This document shows, one piece after another, positions 20,819 to 30,361 of a stretch of 64,000 nucleotides of DNA; position 1 is the first letter of the stretch, and each line of letters begins with the position of its first letter. Position numbers and translations under genes: made by a program. The DNA is from Entoloma clypeatum. Lineage: Eukaryota; Basidiomycota; Agaricomycetes; Agaricales; Entolomataceae. The DNA is taken from positions 5,208,001-5,272,000 of the forward strand of contig OY751488.1 in NCBI GenBank assembly GCA_963565915.1, written 5' to 3'. The notes beneath the pieces were generated by a model that made no database searches, was not told the DNA's origin, and worked only from the letters and a program-made list of their open reading frames with translations.

Positions 20819-21806
20819 ATGTCTGCTGAGAACTCACCCCTCGCCGCTCTCTGTGCTGAAAGGGAGTGCCAGAAGAAGGTCACTGAGGAGTTGGAGAGGA
20901 AGCTGCAGGAGGCAGAGGAGCACGTGAAGGAAGATGCAGAGTGTGTGGAGGTGAAAAGGGCAGCGAAAGAGCGGAAATGAGCAGAGAGAAAGGCAGAGAA
21001 AGCAAAGGCAAAGAAGCCGGTTGTGGGTGCAGATGCGGATGCAGAGGTGAAGAAAGTCAGGCTGCAGGGGGTTTTCAAGGATATGCCTGCGAGTTATGAG
21101 CAGGGAAAGGAGGATTGCACCTCCTGCTTGAAAGCGGGGGACTTGTGTTTTTGGCCATCGGAGTAAGTCTCTCTATTTCTTTATACGCTTTGTTATTAAC
21201 TTGTTCTTTAGGAATGACAATGCTTCGTCGTGCTGGCGGTGCCAGCATTTTAAACGAAGCTGCAGAACGGGAGCGGAAGCGGAGTCGGAGGTGAAGCGGA
21301 GGATGACCAAGGCAGTGAGGGTTGGAAAGACTAAGGTGGCAGGTGGTGCGACGAAGAACACGAAGGCAGGATTGTCCAAGGGAGAGGGGACCACGGAGGG
21401 ATTGCGGATGGCCACAGCGTCGGAGGAAGCGGAGGTCATGCCAGAGGGGTTTGGTCTGCTGGAGGTGGTCATAGGCATGGAGGTGGTGAAAGGGCTTAGG
21501 TGCATGATACGGGAAATGTGGTTGATAAAGGCGGAGTTGAAGGAACTGCAAGAAATTAAGGAGCTTCTGATGGTTATGACGTGGAGGGAGGATTTGGAGG
21601 CTTTGGAGGAGGGATCCGACAAGGACAAGGATGCGGAGGAATATGATAGGGTATTGAAGGAGTTGGCAAAGGAGGTAGAAGAAGAGGAAGAAAAAGAAAA
21701 AGAAGAAACAAAGAAGTGGAAGCAGATGGAGGAAGCGGATGAGGAATCCGGATCGGAGTGGAACGAGGAGACGGAGGGGGTATCTAACAAGAAACAGCGA
21801 AAGTAG
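20819..21806 (+). CDS. Antisense accessory gene of element B: protein with Zn2Cys6-like cysteine cluster
   Basis: Two exons, 20819-21162 and 21212-21806, joined across a 49-bp GT-AG intron (21163-21211). The start MSAENSPLAALCAERE is followed by a K/E-rich coiled-coil-like region (ELERKLQEAEEHVKED). The cysteines come next: CTSCLKAGDLC in exon 1 and CWRCQHFKRSC in exon 2, spaced C-x2-C-x6-C-x11-C-x2-C-x6-C. This is the spacing of fungal Zn2Cys6 DNA-binding clusters. A long acidic/basic helical tail ends in NKKQRK. The gene lies in B between pol and the 3' LTR, on the opposite strand, and ends 8 bp from the pol stop. A TGA at 20978-20980 interrupts exon 1 where Arg would fit. A homologue with the same intron lies in element F. 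Function is unknown; a regulator of element or host transcription is possible. Confidence 0.68.
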
Positions 21807-21813
21807 TTTTTTG

Positions 21814-22639
21814 TTAGTATAAAATATTAATAGATTTTCTTTTCTTCTTAGCACGCATAGTGTCGGGTAGACGTAGTGTAAAGGAGTGCGTGCTGGGTTG
21901 GGCTATGATTTCAAATGGGCCAGCATATTTGTTGGATAAGTTTTGGGTGGGTTGTGTGGTGCGGAAGAACTTGGCTTTAACAAAGACTTCTTGTCCGATG
22001 CGGAGCGGAGGAGGCAGAGAACAACGGACGTCCACAGGGCCTTGATAATGTTGTTGTGCCTCTGCGACGGCAGTCTTTAGTTCTTGATGTAATTCATCTA
22101 AATCAACGATGTATTGTCGAGCTTTATCGGATGCTAGATCACGTTCTGGATGGAGTGTAATGTTGGGATGATAACCTTTGTTGGCGAAGAATGGTGATAC
22201 ACCAGTAGTGGCACTCGGAGTGTTGTTGTAAGCAAACTCCACAAGCGGAAGCAAAGCGGACCAGTTGTCTTGCTGGTAGTTGCAGAAGATGCGGAGGTAT
22301 TGTTCGAGTGTTTGGTTGGTGCATTCGGTTTGACCATCGCCTTCAGGGTGATATCCAGAAGTGAAGTGAAGTCTCATGTTGAGGGCTTTTGCAAGAGAGC
22401 GGAAAAAGCAGGAGACAAATTCAGATCTGTGATCGGATGTGATATTTTGTGGAACTCTGTGCTTGGAAAAGACGTAAAGCATCAAAAGGTTTGCTAGGTC
22501 TTCGGATGTGCAATTAATGGTGGTAGGGATGAAGATGCCTTGTTTAGTGAGGCAGTCTACAATGACCAAAAGGGACGCTCAGGAATAGGGAGTTGTTTAA
22601 GCAGACCGTAGGGTTTATGACATTGGGGTTTGGCGCGTA
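21814..22639 (-). pseudogene. Integrase core and C-terminus of element B
   Basis: The frame 21814-22569 gives the core (LTKQGIFIPTTINCTSEDLA, TSDHRSEF, YHPEGDGQTECTNQTLEQYL) and a C-terminal part (VFVKAKFFRTTQPTQNLSNK, GPFEII) ending at KKKRKSINILY. It has no obvious chromodomain, although decay could hide one. Upstream, CHKPYGLLKQLPIPERPF can be read up to the Tc1 insertion, so the stretch between it and DCLTKQG has lost codons (the first catalytic Asp region). The stop abuts the end of the antisense gene. Confidence 0.88.
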
Positions 22640-22641
22640 TA

Positions 22642-24260
22642 CAGTGCCTCACAAAACTGATTCAATGTTTGTTGCTTTTTGAATACCTTCAAGATAACTC
22701 TGCAAAGAATACCAATTGAATTAAACCTTTGGTATATAATTGAAAGCCCTACTTCAGGGCTTTCAGAATATAAAGGAATCATATGATTTAGATCAGAATC
22801 CATGGAGATATGATTAAATTAAATCAGCAACTCATTGAATCAGTTTTGTGAGTACCTATGGCAATTATCAGAATCAAATGCTTCACTGGTTGTATGGTAA
22901 CCAGTTGTCATGACTTACTGATGGAACTTGAATAGAACCCTGATGGGTTGTCAAGGAAAGTTGTATAAGAAGAATCCAACCTCAACAGCCTCCATAATTA
23001 ATCATGCGCCCTATCTCCTCTTCCCACAAGGAAAACATTCTTTCTCTGGCCTCCAATGGTCACTCCACTCGTCATATTGCCTCTAACCTGGGTGTCAGCC
23101 AACCAACTGTCTCCAGAGTGCTTCAGAATCTTCTTCCTTATTGCAATCTCTCTTCTGGTGGTTGTCCATCCAAGCTTTCTCCCACCAACACACGAAACAT
23201 ACTTTCACAAATCACCTCAGGGAGAGCCTCCAATGCTGTGCAGGCTACCAAACACATCAACACTGTCATCTCCAATCCTGTCTCCCCAGAAACTGTGAGA
23301 AGGGTTCTCAGAAAACATGAATTCAAGGCTGTAACAAAGAAGAAAAGACCTTTCGTAAAGGCCATACATCGGAAGAGGCGGTTGGCATTTGCTATGAAGC
23401 ACAGGGAATGGACAGTGGAGGACTGGAAGAGGGTCATTTGGTCAGATGAGACCAAAATCAACAGGTTTGGGTCAGATGGCAAGGAATGGGTCTGGAAAAA
23501 GAAGGGTGAGGGGCTTATTGAAAGAGAGGTTCAGGGCACAGTCAAGTTTGGGGGAGGAAATATTATGGTTTGGGGTTGTATGGGTTGGGAAGGTGTGGGG
23601 AGACTTGCAGAGGTTGAGGGGAGGATAGATGCTGATCAGTATGTGTCCATTTTGGAGGACAATTTGCTGCCCAGCATGGAGGAGAGTGGAATCTCTGAAG
23701 AGGAGATCATTTTTCAGCAGGACAATGACCCCAAGCACACCTCCAGGAAGGCCAAAAAATGGATGGACAGCAAGAATATTGCTCTGCTGGATTGGCCTGC
23801 ACAGTCCCCAGACCTCAATCCTATTGAACACCTCTGGGTTCATATTAAAAGGAAGTTGAATGAATATCCAACACCACCCAAGGGAGTCTGGGAGATTTGG
23901 GACAGAGCAGCAGAGGTGTGGAATAATATAGAGCCAGAAGTGTGTCAAAACCTGATAGAAAGTATGCCAAGAAGGGTAGAGGCAGTAATCAAAGCTAAGG
24001 GGGGTAATACCAAGTACTAAAGTATAAAATACTGTATTTATTGTATATACTCACAAAACTGATTCAATGAGTCCCTGGAGTAATTTAATCATATATTGAT
24101 CATTTTTTATGGGAATTACATAATTATTGCAGATTCCAAGAGTCCTGAAGCAGGGCTTTTAACCAGGTACCAATACCTTCTTTTGATTGGCATTATTTGC
24201 AAAGTTATTTTGAAGGTATTCACAAAGTAGCAAACATTGAATCAGTTTTGTGAGGCACTG
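22642..24260 (+). mobile_element. Tc1/mariner DNA transposon inserted in B
   Basis: 1619 bp, starting CAGTGCCTCAC and ending GTGAGGCACTG, flanked by TA at 22640-22641 and 24261-24262. The terminal inverted repeats are about 210 bp. Each contains the 20-bp motif CTCACAAAACTGATTCAATG twice, once outside and once inside in inverted orientation (22648-22667 and 22833-22852; 24050-24069 and 24235-24254). The single gene inside is intact. The flanking B sequence shows that part of the B integrase was already missing at this point. Confidence 0.95.
23004..24020 (+). CDS. Tc1 family transposase (DD34E)
   Basis: 338 aa from ATG at 23004. The N-terminus is a paired-like helix-turn-helix (ENILSLASNGHSTRHIASNL, then VSQPTVSRVLQ) followed by a second DNA-binding region (VSPETVRRVLRKHEFKAV). 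The catalytic DDE core has the first Asp in VIWSDETKINRFG, the second in IFQQDNDPKHTS and the Glu in QSPDLNPIEHLW. The gap between the second Asp and the Glu is 34 residues, the Tc1 signature. A basic stretch (TKKKRP) could serve as nuclear signal. No stop or frameshift is seen. With matching TIRs this element could be autonomous. It would cut and paste at TA sites. Confidence 0.96.
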   Translation: MRPISSSHKENILSLASNGHSTRHIASNLGVSQPTVSRVLQNLLPYCNLSSGGCPSKLSPTNTRNILSQITSGRASNAVQATKHINTVISNPVSPETVRRVLRKHEFKAVTKKKRPFVKAIHRKRRLAFAMKHREWTVEDWKRVIWSDETKINRFGSDGKEWVWKKKGEGLIEREVQGTVKFGGGNIMVWGCMGWEGVGRLAEVEGRIDADQYVSILEDNLLPSMEESGISEEEIIFQQDNDPKHTSRKAKKWMDSKNIALLDWPAQSPDLNPIEHLWVHIKRKLNEYPTPPKGVWEIWDRAAEVWNNIEPEVCQNLIESMPRRVEAVIKAKGGNTKY

Positions 24261-24261
24261 T

Positions 24262-26808
24262 ATAACTCTGTTGCGTGAAGTGAAGTGGTGAGCTGTTCTT
24301 GTGTGAAGATGGGTTTGAAGTTGCATGGATTGACAGACAAATAGTCGCTATCTCCCTCTTTAGGGTAGACGTCCCATTGTCTACTTAAAAGATCAGGCTT
24401 TGTACCTAAACAGCCAGGGCGGAAGCGGATGATGAGATTGAACTGGCAGAGGTATTCAGACCAATGAGCTTGTCGATGTGATAAAACCTTGGTAGTAGAA
24501 AAGTACTCAAGATTTTTGTGGTCTGTTACGACATCGATCGGAGCAGCGGAACCTTCAAGGTAGTGAGGCCAAACCTTGAATGCATCCTGGATCGCTAATA
24601 GCTCTTTGTTGTGGGTGTCATAGTTTAACTCGGGAGGTGTAAAGGTGCGGGAGTGGAAAGCGACCAGATGGATTTTGTCGTTGGAGGTGCGGATGGAGAG
24701 GATCACACCCAAAGCGTAGTCGGAGGCATTGGTTTCGACGATAATAGGGCTGTCAGGAATCCAATGCGTAAGAACAGGTGCCGTGGTAAAGGCTTTCTTC
24801 AAAGTTTTGAAAGATTCGCAAGCGGAGTTGGAGAAGTGCCATTGTGTGTTTTTTCGGGTGAGTTGAGTGAGCAGAACAGTGATTTCAGAGTAGTAAGGAA
24901 TGAATTGACGATAAAAATTGGCACAACCTAGGAAAGATTGAATATCTTTGACCTTCCTTGGTTCAGGCCAATCTTGAATAATTTTGACTTTCTTATCTGA
25001 CATGCGGAGGCCTGTCGGAGAGAGGATAAAGCCAAGGTATTCAACAGTATCCGTAGAAAACTCGCATTTGTCTGCACATGCGTATAAGCCGTGTTGTCGG
25101 AGACATCAGAGGACTTCACGGACATGCTTCCAATGTTCAGAGGGAGAGTTGGAGTAGATGAGGATGTCATCGAGATATATGATAACATACTTATCGAGCA
25201 GGTCATGGAAGATGTCGTTCATGACCCATAGCACATGTGGAAGGCGGTTTTCCATTCATCTCCTTCTGCTATGCGGATGAGGTGATAGGCATGTCAGAGG
25301 TTGAGAGCCATATAAACACTGGAGAAGGTCAGATATGAGCGGAAGCGGATATCAGTCCTTCTTTGAGATTTTGTTAAGACCACAGAAATTGAGGCAAAGA
25401 CGAAGGGAGCCATCCTTTTTACAAACGAAAAGGACGGGAGCACCATGCGGAGAGGAAGAGGGTTGGATGAATCCAATGGTGAGATGTTTGTCAATGAATT
25501 CACGGAGGGCATTGAGTTTGGTTTGTGAAAGGAAGTAGATCGGACCGAACAGAGGAGTGGAACCCTCTTCGAGTTCAATCTTGAGATTGTAGGGACGGTG
25601 TGGTGGAAGAGTGTCTGCTTTTCCTTTACTGAAGACATCAGCATAGTCATGGTATTCCTTGGGTACGTTTGTCAAGTCGGGGGTGTCGGAAGCGGATGCG
25701 GAGTGAGTGGAAACGGAGGGAGTCAAAAGGTGAAGTCGAAAGGATTGTGTCCCAGGCAATTTGCATGCCCTCATAAATGCGGCTGCATTAATGAGTGAAA
25801 TCTGCGGAGGTACAATTCGAGGTTCCAGAGGAGGAAGCGTAGCTGTCCTACCTTGGGAGGAGGTCGAGGTCAATGTCGGAAACGGCTCTTTTTGCATCTG
25901 TGGACGGAAAGTGATACTGCCCAATACCCAGTCAATCATAGGATTGTGGCAGGTGAGCCAGTTGTATCCAAGAACCATGGAAGAAGCAGAGTCGAGCAGA
26001 GTAACATAAAAATCCTGTTCAAAAGATTCACCTGAAGGAAAACATATAGGTATTGTTACAACTTGAGTGATAAACGCGTTAGAAGAACCATTGAAAAGCT
26101 TTAGTTCTAAAGGCAGAATAGCGGAGGTCGGAAGATCATAAGCGGAGGAAAAGTTATTGTCAATAAAACAGTGGGTAGATCCTGAATCAATAAGTGCTGA
26201 GACAGAATCTGAAGAGAAAAAAGAGGATGAGATATTGATACATAAAGAGTTTGGATCAGAGAGAGCAGACACGTTAAGTCGGATGAGAGCGGAGGCATGG
26301 AGAGAGTCAACACAGTCCTCAGACTGTGCTTCATGAGGACCACTGCCTATTTTTTGACTCAATCTCCTTACTTTTTTCCTTGGCTTTAATGCCGACTTGG
26401 GCGGCCTTCCCTTTAGCCTTGGAAGCGGAGGAGGTGGACTTGGGATAGTCCTTGATAGCATGTCCAACGCTACCGTAGAATAAGCAAAGGTTATTATCAA
26501 AACAATGTTTGCGTTCTTGATACGTCAGTTTGCCGTCTTTGCCTAATTTACTGGAGAGGTTGGGTTTCAGAGCGGATGTGGAAGCGGAGGGTTTGGTTGA
26601 TGATGTTTGTGCGGTGGATTGGTTCGGAGTGGATTGTTTCTTGTCAGACTTGGGAGTGGGTTTATCGGTTCTGGATTTCTCTCGTTGATGTTCCCAGTAG
26701 CGAGTGTCAATAGTATGAGCCGTGGATCATAGGTCTGGTAAAGACTTGATCTTGGGTTGTTGGGAGAGGATGTCCTTGATCCGATCTGGAAGTCTGACGT
26801 AGTAGTGG
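24262..26808 (-). pseudogene. Gag C-terminus, protease, RT and RNase H of element B
   Basis: On the minus strand from 26808: the end of Gag (ending with a degenerate knuckle CLFYGSVGHAIKDYP), an aspartic protease (SALIDSGSTHCFID, MVLGYNWLTCHNPMIDW), RT start (GFIQPSSSPHGAPVLFVCKK), RT palm (YLDDILIYS region) and RNase H (VETNASDYALGVIL, TDHKNLEYFSTTK). The RT is broken: the frame changes at about 25352, and a segment between AFHMCYGS and MNDIF is deleted near 25230. TGA codons sit at 26727, 25294 and 25106 (plus-strand start of each triplet) where Arg is expected. Residues TAFHMCYGS in place of the usual R-x-R pattern also fit C-to-T change at CpG. No active protein can be made. Confidence 0.9.
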
Positions 26809-26813
26809 TGTTG

Positions 26814-27106
26814 TGTTGAACAAGTTCCGCTTCCATTAGACATGCCATGTGCTCAACCCCATGACATACAAATAGTGTACAAATAAGTGGACTAGTATAT
26901 AAGACTGTCCTTATTCTCTGTGCAATATAACGCTCTTACCGAGTAACCCCCACCTTGCAAACACCTCTCAAAGGTTAGTAGTAAGGTTCTCCCTCTATCA
27001 TAGATACACGATTAGTAGCGCGTAGCGTAGAGAATACTAGGACTGCAAGATGACACATCCACCGTGATTACCTCCAGTGTTGATGTGATCATATGCTGTT
27101 CTAACA
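26814..27106 (+). repeat. 5' LTR of copia C
   Basis: 293 bp with TATA-like AGTATATAAG; many differences from the 3' copy at 38595-38887 indicate an older insertion than A, D, N or G. Confidence 0.93.
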
Positions 27107-27120
27107 GGTTATGAGCCCTG
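27107..27120 (+). promoter_or_regulatory. Primer-binding site of copia C (initiator tRNA-Met anticodon arm)
   Basis: GGTTATGAGCCCTG is complementary to CAGGGCTCATAACC, the anticodon arm of the yeast-type initiator tRNA-Met. A half-tRNA primer as in Drosophila copia and Ty5 is inferred. A leader of about 430 bp without coding signal follows. Confidence 0.75.
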
Positions 27121-27540
27121 AGACTCGCCATTGCGCTCATCACTGGCAGTCTTAGTAGACTTGATGCCGCTACATCACGAACACGATAGATCAAGTGCAC
27201 CTTGATCTGTACATACAACATTAATGATTATGTGGATGTTTAATCCCACATCATCGTGTAGCGCGATGAGCTAGCAGACCCGGGTGATAATACCCCGATG
27301 ATCGCAATGCCCATCCGCCTCCATACATGTGTCTACCAGTTAACTCTGTGTACAACATTAAACGTGGAATAGGGGTCTGATGGACCCTAGTGGAGTAAAA
27401 CACATGTTGCTGTGTCCCTGTTTCATCTAAGATCCAGTGATTTGACATGTGACTGACACATTCTATTTCCAGTCTTTTGCGCTCTCACCCTTCGCATCAA
27501 ATCACGTCTTCTTTTGATTACAAATCCGCTGTCGTCAAGA

Positions 27541-29472
27541 TGACTGGCTCTAACTGGAAGGAGTGGAGCGATAAGATGACAGGGTTTTTACAGTTTGAAG
27601 GGACCTGGATGCTCGTATCTGGGGACTGGTTACAGCCAACCTCACTGACAGCCGCTTCGATGTCTTAACAATGAAAGGAGTTCTGCGAGTGGAAGGAGAA
27701 AGACTTGAAAGCACGTGGTGCAATCGTCTTATCTCTGGTGGAATCTGTAAAGCATGAAGTTACAGCATTCCAGACTTCGAAAGAAGTTTGGGATCAACTG
27801 AAAACTCTCTTTGAGAATAAAGGCCCCGATGAGATGTTCAAGGACTTTGCCTTGACTCTCGATTGGCACCTGTCTGGTGGTGACCCCTGTCCAGAATTTT
27901 CTAAATTCCATGATCTCTTGGCACGCCTTGACGGGCACGGGGTCCCCTTTGCTCCTAAATTGCAAGGGATGCTTGCTGTGCACCATCTACCTCCCAAATG
28001 GAAATATCTTGGTTCACATCTGGCCAAAGAATGGAAGTTAGACACTTTCAAACTTACAGATGTTGAAGAGATCGTAACCACGGAGCATATGTGCATACAA
28101 GCCGAAGCACAACTTCCGGCTGCCAACAAGATCTCCGCTGTCAAGCGGAAAGGACAGGAACCCCACTGGCGCAATGGTCCGGGACCTGCTGATGCTTCTG
28201 GATCAAACCAGAATTCCGACAAACCTCATCAACAGAACAAAGGAAAAGGAAAGGCAAAGGAGACACTGTCGAACAACTCTGGTGATCAAAATAAGAAGCA
28301 GCTGTTTGTACCCAAAAAGGAAGGGTCACAGAGTTGGAAAAAGGCCCAGCGCGCCCAAGAGGCCGCTGCAGGCAACACTGCCAGCTGCTCTCATATTGCC
28401 TCATCAGCAATGACTATGAATCTGCTGACACCTCCCTTCACCACTGTCACAGGCTCGGGACACGTCATTCCCCCCCAACAATCTTCTGCTCTGACAACTG
28501 ACCCCCGTCGTCGTCCTCCTCTCAAATCGCGGTTGACATCTAGTTCCGCTGAACATATCATGACTGCTGGTGTGAGAGAACTCCTTGATCACATGACAAA
28601 CATGTCTGTGCAATGCTTCACAGGTGCTCCGGTTAATCAACCGTCGATGTGCCCTGAGATGCAGGCAGCACACAATGTTGTCACATCTCTTGGCATTGTG
28701 GGAACGTCCCAGACCCTCCAAAACGTCAATAACATCATATACCCTGATGACATTCTGGGGATATATTCGACCCCTGACAACGAGGTAATGGACGAGGCTT
28801 CCCTGTTCCTGATGCAACACCAAGATTATAATGCTGATACCATGATGGACTTCAATGAGGAATACGAGTATGACAAAGATGAACCTGGACCATCCAAGTG
28901 GACGTGTTTCAGTTGGGCAGATGATGTTGACGATGAGCTTTTTGGAGGTTTGTCATGTGACGACCCGAGGTACGTTCTTTCACAAGTTTCACATGAGCAC
29001 ACAATGACAGAAGAACACACCCAGATTCGTGATGAGTCACTAGAACCAGGTCGTAGTTTTTTAAAATTACCTGTCATTGCTGCCTCCTTCTTGGAGGAAA
29101 TTGATGATCATTTTGCCTCATGTTTGAAATGTAAGAACAAATCCAAAGATACTAATGATGCCGAGTGGATCATGGATTCCGGCGCTAGTATGCACTTCAC
29201 CGCAGAGATGAGTGACTTTGCAACATATGAAGAAGAGAAATCTGTCCGTACTGCCCAGACTGCGGGCAAAGCAAAGATCTCTATAAAAGGAAGAGGGACC
29301 GTGTTTATCACTCACACGATACCATTGCGTCAAGGAAAGCCAAGAAAGGCTTTATCCGGTTCTACACATCCCAGAGCTTTCCACTCGCCTCATGTCAATG
29401 GGCGAATTTCTTCAAGAATCTGGATTAAATGTTGCTGGCTCAGCTGACAATCTTAGTTTCTTCAAAGATGGA
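27541..29472 (+). pseudogene. Copia C Gag-protease, first part
   Basis: ATG at 27541 gives MTGSNWKEWSDKMTGFL, a copia Gag start. TAA at 27666 and TGA at 27672 break the frame early. The same frame then runs 27705-29447 with Gag (WDQLKTLFENKGPDEMF), a K/Q-rich linker, HFASCLKCKNKSK and the protease WIMDSGASMHFTAEMSDF. A frameshift near 29330 follows. At 29473 the sequence is cut by element D. As in copia A, no CCHC knuckle is visible, but the H-x3-C-x2-C-K motif before the protease is shared with A. Confidence 0.88.
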
Positions 29473-29842
29473 TGTTATGCGTAACAAACCGTTCCAAGGT
29501 TCGGGCAGAGTATGCAGGAAGATGGAAAGGCGAAGAGCAATGTGATTGCTAAATCTAAGGAATGTAGCTATGGTACATGAGGTTTATATAGTACTGACTA
29601 TGAGCGGTAGCGAATGAGTCAGTAACTGCGGAAGGCAGTGCGCATGAGTAAGGCGACTGCGGAAGGCTATGTACTAATGAGTAAGCTGACTGCGGAATGA
29701 GTCAGACAGCTGCGGAAAGCGAGTCAGCGCGGGAGCGAAGTATACTAAAGGAAATAAAGTATAATACGATATGTGTAAGCGGGGGCCGATGAGTAAAAGT
29801 GAAAAAGTAAGCATATATGTCCGTAGTCGTTAGTCCGTAACA
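29473..29842 (-). repeat. 3' LTR of element D
   Basis: 370 bp, TGTTA...TAACA ends, with several GACTGCGGAA / GAGTCAG short repeats inside. Confidence 0.95.
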
Positions 29843-29879
29843 TGTTCCCCTCCTCAAGGTCTGTGTCCTCACAGACTAC

Positions 29880-30245
29880 CTACTCCCATCCATCGTTGCC
29901 GTTTGGATCGGTCCAGGAAGGATCAGCTCGGTTGCCCCAGTCCTTTATCAGTTCGTCGTTTACCGCCGTGGCAAACTCTAAACCTCGAACGGCGAGGCGA
30001 AGGCGTTGATTTTCGACGGCAAGGGTGTTGGTATAATTTTTGAGGATAAGTTTTTCCTCAGCGGTGGGAGTGGTTGGCAAGTCGGATAGGGTGTGGAGAC
30101 GAATGTGCATCTGTCGGTGGAGGATGTCGGCGACGGAGGTTTCAAGCGCATGGATCTGGTCGCGCATGGAGAGCGCTTCGCCAATGGGGGTGGTAATGGT
30201 GGGGTTGATGTCGGAAGCGTCGGTGGAGGTGGTGATGTTGGACAT
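29880..30245 (-). CDS. Extra sense-strand ORF of element D (unknown function)
   Basis: 121 aa from ATG at 30243-30245 (MSNITTSTDASDINPTITTP), located after the chromodomain and ending 37 bp from the 3' LTR. It is mostly helical in appearance (MRDQIHALETSVADILHRQM, ILKNYTNTLAVENQRLRLAV) and ends in a W/D-rich tail (DWGNRADPSWTDPNGNDGWE). I recognise no family. The frame has no stop although gag and pol of the same element do, but at this length that proves little. Frame 29880-30374 is open further upstream, so the start is uncertain. Chromodomain elements usually end with pol, so this would be an additional gene. Confidence 0.5.
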   Translation of the reverse strand: MSNITTSTDASDINPTITTPIGEALSMRDQIHALETSVADILHRQMHIRLHTLSDLPTTPTAEEKLILKNYTNTLAVENQRLRLAVRGLEFATAVNDELIKDWGNRADPSWTDPNGNDGWE

Positions 30246-30361
30246 GGTGGAGATGAGGTTCGAAAAGTATAAGAAGAACGGCGTGTTGGGCGAGAAGAGT
30301 TGGAGCGGGGAACTCAATGTGACAGAAATCGGTATGGAAAATGGATTTTGCGGTTTATCTT

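Noticed and set aside
21173..21854. Serine/leucine-rich frames on the minus strand over the antisense gene of B
   Set aside because: Low-complexity shadows of the zinc-cluster gene's Glu/Lys-rich coding strand.
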